From Streptomyces sp. F63 (lineage in GTDB: Bacteria; Actinomycetota; Actinomycetes; Streptomycetales; Streptomycetaceae): 64,000 bases of DNA. Positions 18,056-27,193 of the stretch are shown piece by piece. Location: positions 235,329 through 299,328 of the forward strand of contig NZ_JAGPXX010000005.1 in the NCBI RefSeq assembly GCF_018070345.1. Reading direction: 5' to 3'. The position numbers and the translations under genes are program-made. Every line of letters begins with the position of its first letter. Position 1 is the first letter of the stretch. The notes beneath the pieces were generated by a model. That model saw nothing but the letters and a program-made list of their open reading frames with translations. It did no database searches and was not told the DNA's origin.

Positions 18056-19009
18056 TCAGCTCCGCAGTTTCGGGTCGAGGGCCTCGCGCATGGCCTCGCC
18101 GAGGAGGGTGAAGCCGAGGGCCGTGATGATGATGCCCACCGAGGGGTAGACCGCGAGCATCGGCGCCGAGTCGAAGAAGTCCTGCGCCTGGGAGAGCATG
18201 ACGCCCCACTCCGGAACGGCCGCGTCCGGGTTGCCGAGGCCGAGGTAGGACAGGGCGGCTGCCTCGATGATGGCGGTGGCCAGGCTCAGCGTGGCCTGCA
18301 CGATCACCGGGCTCAGCGAGTTGGGCACGATGTGGCCGAGCACGATCCGGCGCTTGCGCACCCCCAGCGCCCGGGAGGCGAGGACGTAGTCGGAGCCGCC
18401 CTGGGCGAGCATCGAACCGCGCAGAAGCCGGGCGAAGATGGGGATCTGCACCACACCGACCGCGATCATCACGGTGGTGAGGCTCTGCCCGAGAACGGCC
18501 GCGACGGAGACCGCCAGCAGCAGCGAGGGCAGCGCCAGCAGCATGTCGATGAAGCGCATGATGACGGAGTCGATCCGCCGCCCGGCGCGCCCGCCGAGCG
18601 TGGCCGCGGCCCCGGAGGCGACGCCGATCAGACAGCCGACGGTGAAGCCGAGAAGGGTGGCCACCACACCGACGAGCAGGGTCTGCCGGGCACCGACGAG
18701 CATCCGGGAGAACTCGTCCCGGGCGAGGTGGTCCAGCCCGAACCAGTTCTCGGCGCGCGGTCCGACGAAGACGGAGCGGGCCGGAATGACCTCGCCCCGC
18801 CACAGCTGGGCGGTCGGCGAGTACGGGGCGATCCACGGGCCGATCAGGGCTATCAGGATGAAGAGGGCGATGATGCCGGCGCCGATGATCGCCATCTTGC
18901 TGGAGCGCAGCCGGCGGAAGGCCTCATACCAGAGGCTGTGGCCGGTCGCGCTCTCGGTCTGTGCGGTGAGCTCCGCGAGCCGGTCGATCTTGTCGGTCTT
19001 GGTGCTCAT
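18056..19009 (-). CDS. peptide ABC transporter permease (DppC/OppC type)
   Basis: A 317-residue inner permease. It has an OppC_N-type N-terminal segment with the first membrane helix (about residues 38-60: M-A-I-I-G-A-G-I-I-A-L-F), then the periplasmic domain and a BPD_transp_1 domain with five more helices. The EAA loop that docks onto the ATPase is visible as Y-V-L-A-S-R-A-L-G-V-R-K-R-R-I-V-L-G-H. Its start shares one base with the stop of the upstream DppB-type gene. Confidence 0.93.
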   Translation of the reverse strand: MSTKTDKIDRLAELTAQTESATGHSLWYEAFRRLRSSKMAIIGAGIIALFILIALIGPWIAPYSPTAQLWRGEVIPARSVFVGPRAENWFGLDHLARDEFSRMLVGARQTLLVGVVATLLGFTVGCLIGVASGAAATLGGRAGRRIDSVIMRFIDMLLALPSLLLAVSVAAVLGQSLTTVMIAVGVVQIPIFARLLRGSMLAQGGSDYVLASRALGVRKRRIVLGHIVPNSLSPVIVQATLSLATAIIEAAALSYLGLGNPDAAVPEWGVMLSQAQDFFDSAPMLAVYPSVGIIITALGFTLLGEAMREALDPKLRS

Positions 19010-20013
19010 CAGTGCACCCGCACTCTCGGGTCAATGAGGTTGTAGGCCAGGTCGACCAGAAGGTTGAGGATCACGTAGGTCAGCGCGATGAAGAGGATGA
19101 AGCCGACGAGCACCGGGTAGTCGCGACCCTCGATGGCGGTCCGCAGGAAGGAGCCGATGCCGCCGAAGGCGAAGACGGATTCGGTGAGCACCGCGCCCGA
19201 CAGCAGGCTGCCGGTGAGCAGGCCGACGGCGGTGACCACCGGCAGCAGCGCGTTGCGCAGCACGTGCCGGCCGCGCACCACGTGCTGCTGGAGGCCCTTG
19301 GACTCGGCGGTGCGGACATAGTCCTCGCCGAGCACCTCCAGCACGCTGGCCCGGGTCATCCGGACGATGACGGCGAGCGGGATGGAGGCGAGGGCCAGCG
19401 CGGGCAGCACCAGATGCATGAGGGAGTCCCAGGCGGCGTCGAACTCACCGGTGAGGATGCCGTCCAGCACGTAGAAGCCCGTCACCTCGGTGGCGTTCAG
19501 CCCGGTGGATTGCCGGCCGTAGCTGGGGAACCAGCCGAGGTTGACGGCGAAGACGGCGCGCAGGAGGAAGGCCAGGAAGAAGACCGGGACGCAGATCCCG
19601 ACGAGGGAGCCGGAGACCGCGGAGACGTCGAGCCAGCTGCCGCGGCGCTTGGCCGCGAAGTAGCCGAGCGGGATGCCGACCGCGACGGCGATGAGCATGG
19701 CGAAGAGGCCGAGTTCGACCGTGGCGGGGAACCGCCGGGCGAACTCGTCCCACACGGGCTGGCCGGTCTGGGTGGAGGTGCCCAGGTCCAGCTCTCCCAG
19801 CCGCTTGAGGAAGCGGCCGTACTGCACCCACACGGGCTGGTCGAGCCCGAGGGCGCGCTCGATCCGGATCTTGTCCGCTTCGGTGGCCCGTTCTCCGAGC
19901 AGGGCCGCCGCCGGTCCTCCGGGGAGCTTGTTCAGCCAGAGGAAGAGCAGGACGGACAGGCCTAGCAGTGTGGGTATGAGCTGCAGCAGTCTGCGTACTA
20001 CGAGACGCAACAC
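19009..20013 (-). CDS. peptide ABC transporter permease (DppB/OppB type)
   Basis: A 334-residue permease with the first helix at residues 10-27 (L-L-Q-L-I-P-T-L-L-G-L-S-V-L-L-F). It has the extracellular stretch L-G-L-D-Q-P-V-W-V-Q-Y common in DppB/GsiC proteins and a five-helix BPD_transp_1 domain. The EAA loop reads Y-V-R-T-A-E-S-K-G-L-Q-Q-H-V-V-R-G-R-H. The start is GTG. It follows the binding-protein gene after 94 bases that contain a strong stem-loop, an arrangement that lowers permease expression relative to the lipoprotein. Confidence 0.93.
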   Translation of the reverse strand: MLRLVVRRLLQLIPTLLGLSVLLFLWLNKLPGGPAAALLGERATEADKIRIERALGLDQPVWVQYGRFLKRLGELDLGTSTQTGQPVWDEFARRFPATVELGLFAMLIAVAVGIPLGYFAAKRRGSWLDVSAVSGSLVGICVPVFFLAFLLRAVFAVNLGWFPSYGRQSTGLNATEVTGFYVLDGILTGEFDAAWDSLMHLVLPALALASIPLAVIVRMTRASVLEVLGEDYVRTAESKGLQQHVVRGRHVLRNALLPVVTAVGLLTGSLLSGAVLTESVFAFGGIGSFLRTAIEGRDYPVLVGFILFIALTYVILNLLVDLAYNLIDPRVRVH

Positions 20014-20050
20014 CCCGCGCTACCCCTTTCTGGTCATGGATCGCAACCAC

Positions 20051-20088
20051 GTCCGCCCGGCCACCTGATGTGCCGTGGCCGGGCGGAC
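20051..20088 (-). terminator. intercistronic stem-loop between binding protein and permease genes
   Basis: GTCCGCCCGGCCAC (20051-20064) and its exact complement (20075-20088) form a 14-bp stem with a 10-base loop in the 94-base gap between the solute-binding protein gene and the DppB-type gene. It has no U-tract. In ABC importer operons such hairpins act as partial terminators or 3'-end protectors, giving excess binding protein over membrane subunits. The function is inferred from position. Confidence 0.75.
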
Positions 20089-20107
20089 CTGGACTTGCTC
20101 GGTTGTG

Positions 20108-21775
20108 TTACTTGAAGGAGACCTCGGCGAAGTTCTCCTGCGTCAGCGGGGAGACCTTCGGCGGGTTGACGTCCTTCGCGAAGGCGATGGACGGCGGGGA
20201 CGAGGAGATCGGCAGACCGGGCAGGAAGTCCATGATGACCTCGTTGGCCTTCTTGTACAGCTCGGTGCGCTTCTCGGCGTCGGGCTCGGAGGAGGCGGCC
20301 TTCATGGCGTCGAAGACCTTGTCGTTCTTGAAGCCCCACTGCTTGTCGTAGCCGCCGAACCAGGTGCCGATGAAGTTGTAGCCGTCGTTGAAGTCACCGG
20401 TCCAGCCCATGAGGTACAGGCTGCACTTGCCGTTCTGGACGGAGTCCAAGTAGTCCGGGTTCCACTTCATGGCGCGCGGCTTGACCTTGATGCCGGCGTT
20501 CTCCAGGTCCGCCTTCATCAGCTCGAACATGTCGGCCGGGGCCGGCATGTACGGGCGGGTGACCTCGGTCGGGTAGCAGAAGTCCAGGGTCGGGTTCTTC
20601 GCGCCGGCGTCGGCGAGGAGCTGCTTGGACTTCTTGACGTCCTGCTCGTAGACCTTCACGTCGCCCGAGTAGCCGGCGACCGTGTCGGGCATGAACTGGC
20701 TGGCCTTGACGCCGCCTTCGGGGAGCTGCGTCTCGACGATGTTGTCCCGGTCGATCGCGTGGGCGATGGCCTGGCGGACTTCCTTCTTCTTCAGCAGCTT
20801 GTTGTTCTCCTGGTTGAAGCCCAGGTAGAAGATGTTGAAGACGTCGCGGGTCGGGACCTGGAAGCCGTCCTTCTCCAGCGTCTTCACATCGGCGGGGGCG
20901 ACCAGGTCGTAGCCGTGGATGTCACCGGCCTGCAGCGCCTGGCGGCGGCCCTCCTCGGTGTCGAGGGTGCGGAACACCAGCTTCTCGACGCCGGCCTTCT
21001 TGCCCCAGTAGTCGTCGAAGCGCTCAAGGGTGATCTCCTTGTTGCCCTTGTTCCACTTCGCGATCTTGAAGGGGCCGGTGCCGGCGACCGTGCCGGCCTC
21101 CTGGCTGTACTTGGGGTAGGTGATCGCGTCACCCTCGCCCTTCGCCTCTTCCTTCTCGTAGGCGTCGATCGCCTTCGGGGAGTGGATGGCGAGCGCCTGG
21201 AGGGAGAAGCCGCCGGGGAGGTTGGCCGTGGCCTCCTTGACCTTGATGACCGGGGTCAGCTCGTCCTCGGCGGTGCAGGAGACGTAGTTCGCCTCGGGCG
21301 TCTCCTTGTCCTCGTTCTTCTTGAAGCCGCCCATGATGGTCTGCCAGTAGTAGGAGACCGCGCTGTTCTGGTACGTGCCCGACCAGTTGTACCAGTGGTC
21401 GTAGTTCTTGCAGACGGCCTCGGCGGTCAGCTTCTCGCCGTCGTGGAACTTCACGCCCTCGCGGAGCTTGAACGTCCACTCGGTGCCGTCCTCGCTGCCC
21501 TCCCAGGACTTGGCGAGGCCGCCGACGAGCTTGCTGCCGCCCGGCTCGTGCTCGATGAGGGCCTCGAAGGCCTGGCGGGTGACGCGGAACGTCTCGCCGT
21601 CACTGGCCAGGGCGGGGTCGAGGGAGCCGGGGTCACCCGCGGCACCGAAGATGAAGGTGTCACCCGCCTCTCCCTTGCCGCCGTTGTCCCGGTCACTGGC
21701 GCAGCTGGTCACGGCCAGCCCCATCGCCAAGGTGACCACAACCGCCCGAGCGGCTCTGGATTTTCCTATTCGCAT
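20108..21775 (-). CDS. peptide ABC transporter substrate-binding lipoprotein (SBP family 5)
   Basis: A 555-residue lipoprotein. The signal peptide ends in A-V-T-S-C, with the lipid-modified cysteine at about residue 25. The mature part shows the family-5 pattern: F-I-F-G-A-A-G-D-P-G-S-L-D-P-A near the start, W-T-F-K-L-R-E-G-V-K-F-H-D-G-E (about residues 100-120), and R-Q-A-I-A-H-A-I-D-R-D around the second lobe. It captures oligopeptides or similar solutes outside the membrane for the B-C-D-F transporter. The ATG at 21775 with GTGGAG upstream is chosen over an upstream extension that lacks a signal peptide. Many conserved lysines give it lower GC than its neighbours, normal for these proteins. 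Confidence 0.94.
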   Translation of the reverse strand: MRIGKSRAARAVVVTLAMGLAVTSCASDRDNGGKGEAGDTFIFGAAGDPGSLDPALASDGETFRVTRQAFEALIEHEPGGSKLVGGLAKSWEGSEDGTEWTFKLREGVKFHDGEKLTAEAVCKNYDHWYNWSGTYQNSAVSYYWQTIMGGFKKNEDKETPEANYVSCTAEDELTPVIKVKEATANLPGGFSLQALAIHSPKAIDAYEKEEAKGEGDAITYPKYSQEAGTVAGTGPFKIAKWNKGNKEITLERFDDYWGKKAGVEKLVFRTLDTEEGRRQALQAGDIHGYDLVAPADVKTLEKDGFQVPTRDVFNIFYLGFNQENNKLLKKKEVRQAIAHAIDRDNIVETQLPEGGVKASQFMPDTVAGYSGDVKVYEQDVKKSKQLLADAGAKNPTLDFCYPTEVTRPYMPAPADMFELMKADLENAGIKVKPRAMKWNPDYLDSVQNGKCSLYLMGWTGDFNDGYNFIGTWFGGYDKQWGFKNDKVFDAMKAASSEPDAEKRTELYKKANEVIMDFLPGLPISSSPPSIAFAKDVNPPKVSPLTQENFAEVSFK

Positions 21776-21891
21776 GCTCCACCCCAGGGATGAACGGTAT
21801 TGAGAGGCGCTGACCGCCCGAACACTACAGACGACCATCCCCGCGGTGAACAGTCCGCATAGCGGTGATACATACCTGAGACCCGGACAGC

Positions 21892-21908
21892 GCATATACC
21901 GGATATGC
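21892..21908. promoter_or_regulatory. AT-rich inverted repeat upstream of the peptide importer operon
   Basis: GCATAT-ACCGG-ATATGC, 6-base arms with a 5-base spacer, lies about 120 bases before the lipoprotein start in the 227-base gap that separates it from the SseB gene. It is conspicuously AT-rich for this DNA. It may be an operator for the importer promoter; no regulator is adjacent. The rest of the gap (21776-22002) shows no gene. Confidence 0.3.
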
Positions 21909-22002
21909 CCAGATCAGAGCCGGTTGACGCGATGCGCCCCGGGTGGTCTGGAGTGCTATCGCACGGGCATACGGCGTCCCGCGCAAGGGGGTTGAGCGGG
22001 TC

Positions 22003-22857
22003 TCAGCGCGGCGCGGCGCCCGGCAGCATGCCGTGCGGCGGCGGATAACCGTAGCCGGGGGCGGGACCGGCGCCCGGCACCACCCCGGCCCCGGGGCCGG
22101 CGGCGTAGCCCTCGCGGTCGAAGAAGGGCCGGGAGTTGGCGCGCATCCACAGGGCCACGGGGTCGTACTCGTCGGACAGCGCGACGGTCGACACCGGCAG
22201 CCCGTCGGGCACCGCGCCGATGGACTGGCCCATCATCCGGCGCACGGACTCCACGGCCTGCGGCCCGTTGTCGTACAGCTCCAGACCGATGGCCAGATAC
22301 GGCACCCCGACCGAGGGCTGCACCCAGGCGCGGCGCAGCGCCCGTACGGCGGGCGTGTGATGGGCGTTCTGCGTGAGCAGGGCGTAGAACTGCGGGATCT
22401 CCACGGCCGGTTCGGTGATCCGCAACGGCCCGGCGGGCAGCCGGTCCAGCCCGGAGGCGACCCGTCGCAGATCGGCCCAGGGGATGCCGACGCCGCCGCC
22501 GGGCGCGTGCGGGTTGAGCCACAGGCCCCAGCGGTCGGGGAAGAGGGAGGCGGCGATCTCGCGGCCGCCGACCACCTCGTGCGCCCGGTTCCAGCCGCTG
22601 GCGGCCAGCTCCTGGGCGGAGGTCACACAGGGGGCGTAGCCGTAGCCGTCGACCTCCATGTTGCCGTACTGGGCGTCGGGCGTTCCCGGATGGCCGTGCC
22701 ACAGCAGCATCCACACCTGCCCGTCGGCGAGGGCCCGCAGCAGCGCCTCGTAGGCGTCATACCGGCCGGGCGTCACCTGTGGCAGCAGCTGCTCGATCTG
22801 CTCCCTGTCCCCGCCCGCGCTCACCTGGTTCCGCCCCTTCGTCTTGCCTCTCGGCAC
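22003..22857 (-). CDS. sseB: enhanced serine sensitivity protein SseB family
   Basis: A 284-residue protein with an SseB N-terminal domain (about residues 20-130: Y-E-A-L-L-R-A-L-A-D-G-Q-V-W-M-L-L-W, then a P-C-V-T-S-A-Q-E-L strand) and a C-terminal SseB_C-like domain (P-A-V-R-A-L-R-R-A-W-V-Q-P-S-V-G-V-P-Y-L). The tail is a disordered Gly/Pro/Tyr-rich segment. In E. coli, extra sseB alters serine sensitivity; the mechanism is unknown. Its location beside gcv/glyA/sdaA fits a link to serine metabolism. The GTG start at 22857 is used. A second SseB-like gene follows immediately upstream in the same orientation. Confidence 0.82.
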   Translation of the reverse strand: MPRGKTKGRNQVSAGGDREQIEQLLPQVTPGRYDAYEALLRALADGQVWMLLWHGHPGTPDAQYGNMEVDGYGYAPCVTSAQELAASGWNRAHEVVGGREIAASLFPDRWGLWLNPHAPGGGVGIPWADLRRVASGLDRLPAGPLRITEPAVEIPQFYALLTQNAHHTPAVRALRRAWVQPSVGVPYLAIGLELYDNGPQAVESVRRMMGQSIGAVPDGLPVSTVALSDEYDPVALWMRANSRPFFDREGYAAGPGAGVVPGAGPAPGYGYPPPHGMLPGAAPR

Positions 22858-23001
22858 CGCCGCGGTGCGCGTCGTTCGCGCCCCGCCGGGTCATCCAACC
22901 AGCTTACGGACCGGACACGGCAGCGCCCGCCGCCCCGTCCACCGTCCGGGTGTCGCACACCGGCCGTTCCCGGCCGCGCCGCGCCTGTGTTCGGCCCCGC
23001 G

Positions 23002-23823
23002 TCACCCGGCGGTGTGGAAGGGGCGGATCCGCGCCCGCATCCAGTCCGCGACCGGGTCCTGCGCGATGTCCAGCAGCACCATCTGCACGGGCCACGGCAC
23101 CGGCACCGCGCCGAGTGCCCGGCCGAGCGCGTCGTGCACCCGGACGCGGTCCTCGGGTTCGCAGCGGGAGAGCTCGACGCCGACGAAGAGCGCCGGAGGG
23201 TCGCCCTCGACACTCGCGAGGGTGCGGCGGGCGGTGAGCACGACCCCCGTTGTGGTGAACTCCCCGGCGGCGGCGGCCAGGAAGTCGACCGGTTCGTCCT
23301 GCCAGTCCGGCTCGAAGAGCCGCACCCGCCCGCCCGACGGGACGCCGGGCCCGCTCTCGCCGCGGCCGGTGCGGCACAGCTCGGCCACGGCCGGCGGGGG
23401 CAGCGGCACTCCGACGGAGGATCCGCCCGGGTTGACGGCGATGCCCAGTTGCGGCGGCAGCCCGCGGGCGAACTCCCGTGCGGGCGCGACGGTGCAGGGC
23501 ATGTGCGGGCCGGTGCCCCGGAGGAACTCCTCCTCCGAGCTGTAGACGGGGACGCAGGCGATGCCCGCCACGTCCAGGGTCGGCAGGTCCAGGTGAGGGC
23601 TGGACGGCCCGCCGCCGTTCGGCAGCGGCACCCAGACCCGGCTGCGGCCGAGGACCTCGATCAGCCGGGCGCCCGCCCCGGGGACCCCGAGCGAGGCGGC
23701 GAGCACCTCTTCCAGTTCGTTGCGGGGGAACCCGCCCGGCGCACCCCCGGACACCCCGGGCATCCCCGCCGGGGCCGGGGTGCGCTCGTGCTGCTCCGGG
23801 ATGCTCGTGCCGTCGATGCTCAT
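23002..23823 (-). CDS. second SseB family protein
   Basis: A 273-residue paralogue of the preceding protein. After a Pro-rich N-terminal linker (about residues 10-30) it has N-E-L-E-E-V-L-A-A-S-L-G, R-V-W-V-P-L-P-N-G-G-G, a V-P-V-Y-S-S-E-E-E-F strand and, in the C-terminal half, D-P-V-A-D-W-M-R-A-R-I-R-P-F, matching D-P-V-A-L-W-M-R-A-N-S-R-P-F near the end of its neighbour. The ATG at 23823 with a GGTGGGAA-type binding site is chosen rather than the longer frame. The two genes probably arose by duplication and are likely co-transcribed (144-base gap). The function is unknown beyond the family link to serine sensitivity. Confidence 0.75.
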   Translation of the reverse strand: MSIDGTSIPEQHERTPAPAGMPGVSGGAPGGFPRNELEEVLAASLGVPGAGARLIEVLGRSRVWVPLPNGGGPSSPHLDLPTLDVAGIACVPVYSSEEEFLRGTGPHMPCTVAPAREFARGLPPQLGIAVNPGGSSVGVPLPPPAVAELCRTGRGESGPGVPSGGRVRLFEPDWQDEPVDFLAAAAGEFTTTGVVLTARRTLASVEGDPPALFVGVELSRCEPEDRVRVHDALGRALGAVPVPWPVQMVLLDIAQDPVADWMRARIRPFHTAG

Positions 23824-24201
23824 GCCGTTCCCACCACGTCTCGTCCGCGCCGCCCGGCGCCGCGGGGCCTGTCCCCCGGAGCCCGGCACGGCCGCAGCCG
23901 GCGCGGCCCGCGCGGACGCCGTCGCACACGGCCGCCGCCCACGGCGGCCGGCGTCGACAGGGATCCGGGTAGCAGAACCCTAGCGCCGGCCCACCGGGGT
24001 ACGGCCAGGGGCCCGGCAGGGCGGATTACCGCGGATTTCCCGCCGCTTCACCGCACCTTCCGGGCTTCCCCGCGCCGAGGGCGGTACGACTGACCCTTCC
24101 GCGGTGCGGGCCCACGGGATCGCGCTCACGGCCGGAGCCCGCCGGGCCGGTCCCGTGCCCCTGCGGAATCCGCGGGACCGGACGGCCCGGGCCCGGGGTA
24201 C

Positions 24202-24240
24202 GGGTCCGGGGTCCGGGGTCCGGGATCCGGGGTCCGGGTC
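24202..24240. repeat. 7-bp tandem repeat (GGGTCCG) at the end of the P-loop protein gene
   Basis: GGGTCCG occurs five times in a row with one G-to-A variant, plus a partial copy, ending at the stop codon of the minus-strand ATP-binding protein gene. It lies in the 415-base gap 23824-24238 between that gene and the second SseB gene, in which I see no coding sequence. Confidence 0.8.
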
Positions 24241-25045
24241 AGCCGAAGCCGATGCTGTCCAGCGCGCTCGCGGAGGTGCGGTCGAGCAGCACCACCGAGA
24301 CACAGCCCTCCGGCGCCCGGCCGGCCTCCGCCTCGGCGACCAGCCGCGCCACCGCCCGGCGGTGGCGGCCGAAGGCGTACCCGGAGACCCCCCGGCCGCG
24401 CGCCAACTGCCCGGCGAGGGCCGTCTCCGGGGAAACGTCCAGCAGCGCCAGATGCAGACCGCGGCCCCGCCGCCGGGCGTCACGCGCCAGCCAGCGGCGC
24501 ACCCACGGCAGCGTCCCGCAGTCGTGGACGACGACGCTCCCGCCCGAGCGCAGCGCCCGGCGCAGCCCGGCGTAGTGCGCGGCGCGCACCAGGGGGCGGT
24601 AGAGGGCGTACGGCAGGGCGGCGGGCAGCCGGCGCTGCCAGCGGTCCCGGGCGTCCTGGGAGTCGACGCGGTGGACGGCGGCGCCGCGGGCGTCGAGGGC
24701 GGCGGTGGCCCGGGTGATCAGGGTGCTCTTGCCGCTGCCGGGCAGCCCCGAGACGACGAGGACGTCCCCGGGCGGGTAGCGCAGCGCGGAGGGCCGGCGA
24801 CCGCGCAGATCGGTCTCGGCCGCGCCCCGGCCGGCGGCGGGCACGGGCGCGGCCGCCGCCCACTCCCCCGCCCCGTCCCCGGATACGGCGGAGGGCTCCG
24901 CTTCCGCGGCGGTCTCCGGACCCGTGCCCGGCACCGTGCCGCCCGGCACCGTGCCGCCCGGACTCGTGCCGCCCGGACTCGTGCTGCCCGGACCCGCCGC
25001 GGCCCGCGGCCCGACGGCGTACATCCCCTGGACCCGAACCTGCAC
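24239..25045 (-). CDS. P-loop ATP-binding (kinase-like) protein
   Basis: A 268-residue protein. The first ~90 residues are low-complexity with P-G-G-T repeats, then a strand enters Walker A G-L-P-G-S-G-K-S-T (about residues 100-108). Later L-H-L-A-L-L-D-V-S-P-E-T-A is a kinase-like strand-helix, and R-R-A-V-A-R-L-V resembles an LID-type basic helix. The fold is that of small AAA/kinase or zeta-toxin-like phosphotransferases, but no specific family is recognised. The GTG at 25045 is chosen because a run of G (GAGGGGGG) lies eight bases upstream; ATG 25024 and GTG 25090 are alternatives. It is divergent from the glycine riboswitch and gcvT. Confidence 0.7.
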   Translation of the reverse strand: MQVRVQGMYAVGPRAAAGPGSTSPGGTSPGGTVPGGTVPGTGPETAAEAEPSAVSGDGAGEWAAAAPVPAAGRGAAETDLRGRRPSALRYPPGDVLVVSGLPGSGKSTLITRATAALDARGAAVHRVDSQDARDRWQRRLPAALPYALYRPLVRAAHYAGLRRALRSGGSVVVHDCGTLPWVRRWLARDARRRGRGLHLALLDVSPETALAGQLARGRGVSGYAFGRHRRAVARLVAEAEAGRAPEGCVSVVLLDRTSASALDSIGFG

Positions 25046-25257
25046 CTGATCGTCCCCCCTCTGTGCTGTCACCCCGGACTGCCCGGCCACCCTGGCAAGA
25101 ACGGTGCCGCGTTACAACGTCGATACCCGGTGCGCGATTCCGCGATGTGCTGATGAGACGGACCGTCCGGACCGGTTCTCCGGTTCCCTCCGGTCCGGTA
25201 TTCCGATTCCCGTGCGATGATGACGGCGCCAACTGCATACCGCCGTTCGAATCCGCG

Positions 25258-25475
25258 CGGGAGAGTCCCCGGTCCGGCCGCCGCGCCGCCCCGGGGCGCC
25301 GAAGGAGCAAGTCCTCCCTTGAATCTCTCAGGCCCCGTACCGCGCGGACGAGGCAAATCTGGAAAGCGGGCCGTCCCTCCGGGGCGCCCCCACCCAAGGT
25401 GCAAGCCGCACCCCCGGTACGTACCGTACGTACGGTTGTGGCGAAGCTCTCAGGTTCCATGACAGATGGGGAGAC
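25258..25475 (+). ncRNA. tandem glycine riboswitch upstream of gcvT
   Basis: The leader contains two glycine (gcvT-motif) aptamers. The first starts GGGAGAG (about 25259), with CGCCGAAGGAGCAAG (25308-25322) and TGAATCTCTCAGG (25320-25332). After CGCGCGGACGAGGCAAATCTGGAAAG as a joining segment, the second has AAGGTGCAAGCC (25396-25407), GCGAAGCTCTCAGG (25441-25454) and CATGACAGATGGGGA (about 25459-25473). Conserved GCAAG, CTCTCAGG and GACAG elements occur in the right order in both. Glycine binding should switch on gcvT-gcvH-glyA. About 55 bases separate the second aptamer from the gcvT ATG, leaving room for a translational or termination expression platform. Confidence 0.93.
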
Positions 25476-25528
25476 TGTGTGGCCGACGCCGCGCAGAGTT
25501 CCGCCACCTTCGTCCGGGAGCCATCGCC

Positions 25529-26659
25529 ATGACCGACGCCCCTCGCCGCACCCCGCTCGACGCGCTGCACCGCTCGCTCGGTGCCTCGATGACCGACTTC
25601 GCCGGCTGGGACATGCCGCTGCGCTACGGCAGCGAGCGGGACGAGCACACCGCCGTCCGCACCCGCGCCGGCCTCTTCGACCTCTCCCACATGGGTGAGA
25701 TCACCGTGACCGGCCCGCAGGCCGCGGAGCTGCTGGACTACGCGCTGGTGGGCCACCTCTCCGCCGTCGCGCCCGGCCGCGCCCGCTACACGATGATCTG
25801 CGAGCCGGGCGGCGGCATCCTCGACGACCTGATCGTCTACCGCCTCGGCGCGGAGCGGTACCTGGTCGTCGCCAACGCCTCCAACGCCCAGGTGGTGCTG
25901 GACGCGCTGACGGAGCGCGCCGCCGGCTTCGACGCGGCCGTGGCCGACGACCGCGAGAACTACGCGCTGATCGCGGTGCAGGGCCCCGAGTCCCCCGGCA
26001 TCCTCGGTTCGCTCACCGACGCGGACCTGGCCGGCCTGAAGTACTACGCCGGGCTGCCCGGCACCGTCGCCGGCGTCCCCGCCCTGATCGCCCGGACCGG
26101 CTACACGGGCGAGGACGGCTTCGAACTGTTCGTCGCCCCGGGCGACGCCGAGCCGCTGTGGCGGGCGCTGACGGAGGCCGGGAAGGACGCCGGACTGGTC
26201 CCCTGCGGCCTGTCCTGCCGGGACACCCTGCGCCTGGAGGCGGGCATGCCGCTCTACGGGCACGAGCTGAGCACCGCCCTCACCCCGTTCGACGCCGGGC
26301 TCGGCCGGGTGGTGAAGTTCGACAAGACCACCAACGGCGGGCGCTTCGTCGGCCGCGAGGCCCTGGAGGCCGCCGCGGCCCGTGCCGCGGAGGCCCCGCC
26401 GCGGAAGCTCGTCGGCCTGGTCGCCGAGGGCCGCCGGGTGCCGCGCGCCGGCTACCCGGTGGTGGCCGCGGACGGCGGCGGGACCATCGGCGAGGTCACC
26501 TCCGGCGCCCCGTCGCCGACCCTGGGCAGGCCGCTCGCCATGGCGTACGTCGACCCCGCGTACGCGGCCCCGGGCACCCCCGGTGTCGCCGTGGACATCC
26601 GCGGCCGCCACGAACCGTACGAGGTCGTGGCCCTGCCCTTCTACCAGCGGCAGCGCTGA
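25529..26659 (+). CDS. gcvT: glycine cleavage system aminomethyltransferase (T protein)
   Basis: A 376-residue tetrahydrofolate-dependent aminomethyltransferase. It takes the aminomethyl group from lipoyl-GcvH, releasing ammonia and forming 5,10-methylene-THF. Visible family features: [26 protein letters not shown] near the N-terminus, [11 protein letters not shown] (about residues 190-200), and the C-terminal GCV_T_C domain with [10 protein letters not shown]. The ATG at 25529 with GGGAG about ten bases upstream is the start. It is the first gene after the glycine riboswitch. The P protein is not encoded in this window. Confidence 0.96.
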   Translation: MTDAPRRTPLDALHRSLGASMTDFAGWDMPLRYGSERDEHTAVRTRAGLFDLSHMGEITVTGPQAAELLDYALVGHLSAVAPGRARYTMICEPGGGILDDLIVYRLGAERYLVVANASNAQVVLDALTERAAGFDAAVADDRENYALIAVQGPESPGILGSLTDADLAGLKYYAGLPGTVAGVPALIARTGYTGEDGFELFVAPGDAEPLWRALTEAGKDAGLVPCGLSCRDTLRLEAGMPLYGHELSTALTPFDAGLGRVVKFDKTTNGGRFVGREALEAAAARAAEAPPRKLVGLVAEGRRVPRAGYPVVAADGGGTIGEVTSGAPSPTLGRPLAMAYVDPAYAAPGTPGVAVDIRGRHEPYEVVALPFYQRQR

Positions 26660-26777
26660 GCCTCCCGTTTTCCGCCCTTCCTCCGCTCTCCGACGTTTCC
26701 CCCGCAATTCCCCGCCGTCCGTCCCACGTGTCAAGACCCGGCCACGAGCACGCCACCGAATCCAGGAGAATCAGGTC

Positions 26778-27161
26778 ATGAGCAACCCCCAGCAGCTGCG
26801 CTACAGCAAGGAGCACGAGTGGCTGTCCGCCGCCGAGGAGGGCGTGTCCACCGTGGGCATCACCTCCCACGCGGCCGACGCGCTCGGTGACGTCGTCTAC
26901 GTCCAGCTTCCGGAGGCCGGCGACACGGTCACCGCGGGCGAACCCTGCGGTGAGCTGGAGTCGACCAAGTCCGTCAGCGACCTGTACGCGCCGGTCTCCG
27001 GCGAGATCACCGAGGTCAACCAGGACGTCGTGGACGATCCCGCGCTGGTGAACTCCGCCCCCTACGAGGGCGGCTGGCTGTTCAAGGTGAAGATCGACGA
27101 GAGCGCGGGCGAGCCGGAGCTGCTCTCCGCGGACGAGTACGCGGCCTTCACCGGCAACTGA
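26778..27161 (+). CDS. gcvH: glycine cleavage system H protein
   Basis: A 127-residue lipoyl-carrier protein. The lipoylated lysine is K64 in E-S-T-K-S-V-S-D, preceded by G-D-V-V-Y-V-Q-L-P and followed by [12 protein letters not shown], the standard H-protein fold. It shuttles the aminomethyl group between the P, T and L proteins. The gap to gcvT is 118 bases and AGGAGA precedes the ATG. It is likely part of the riboswitch-controlled operon. Confidence 0.97.
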   Translation: MSNPQQLRYSKEHEWLSAAEEGVSTVGITSHAADALGDVVYVQLPEAGDTVTAGEPCGELESTKSVSDLYAPVSGEITEVNQDVVDDPALVNSAPYEGGWLFKVKIDESAGEPELLSADEYAAFTGN

Positions 27162-27193
27162 CGCCCCTCCCTGCCACCGATCGGGAAGACCTG

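Noticed and set aside
23002..23889. Longer start (23889) for the second SseB gene
   Set aside because: The extra 22 residues are Arg/Gly low-complexity, and the ATG at 23823 has a better ribosome binding site.
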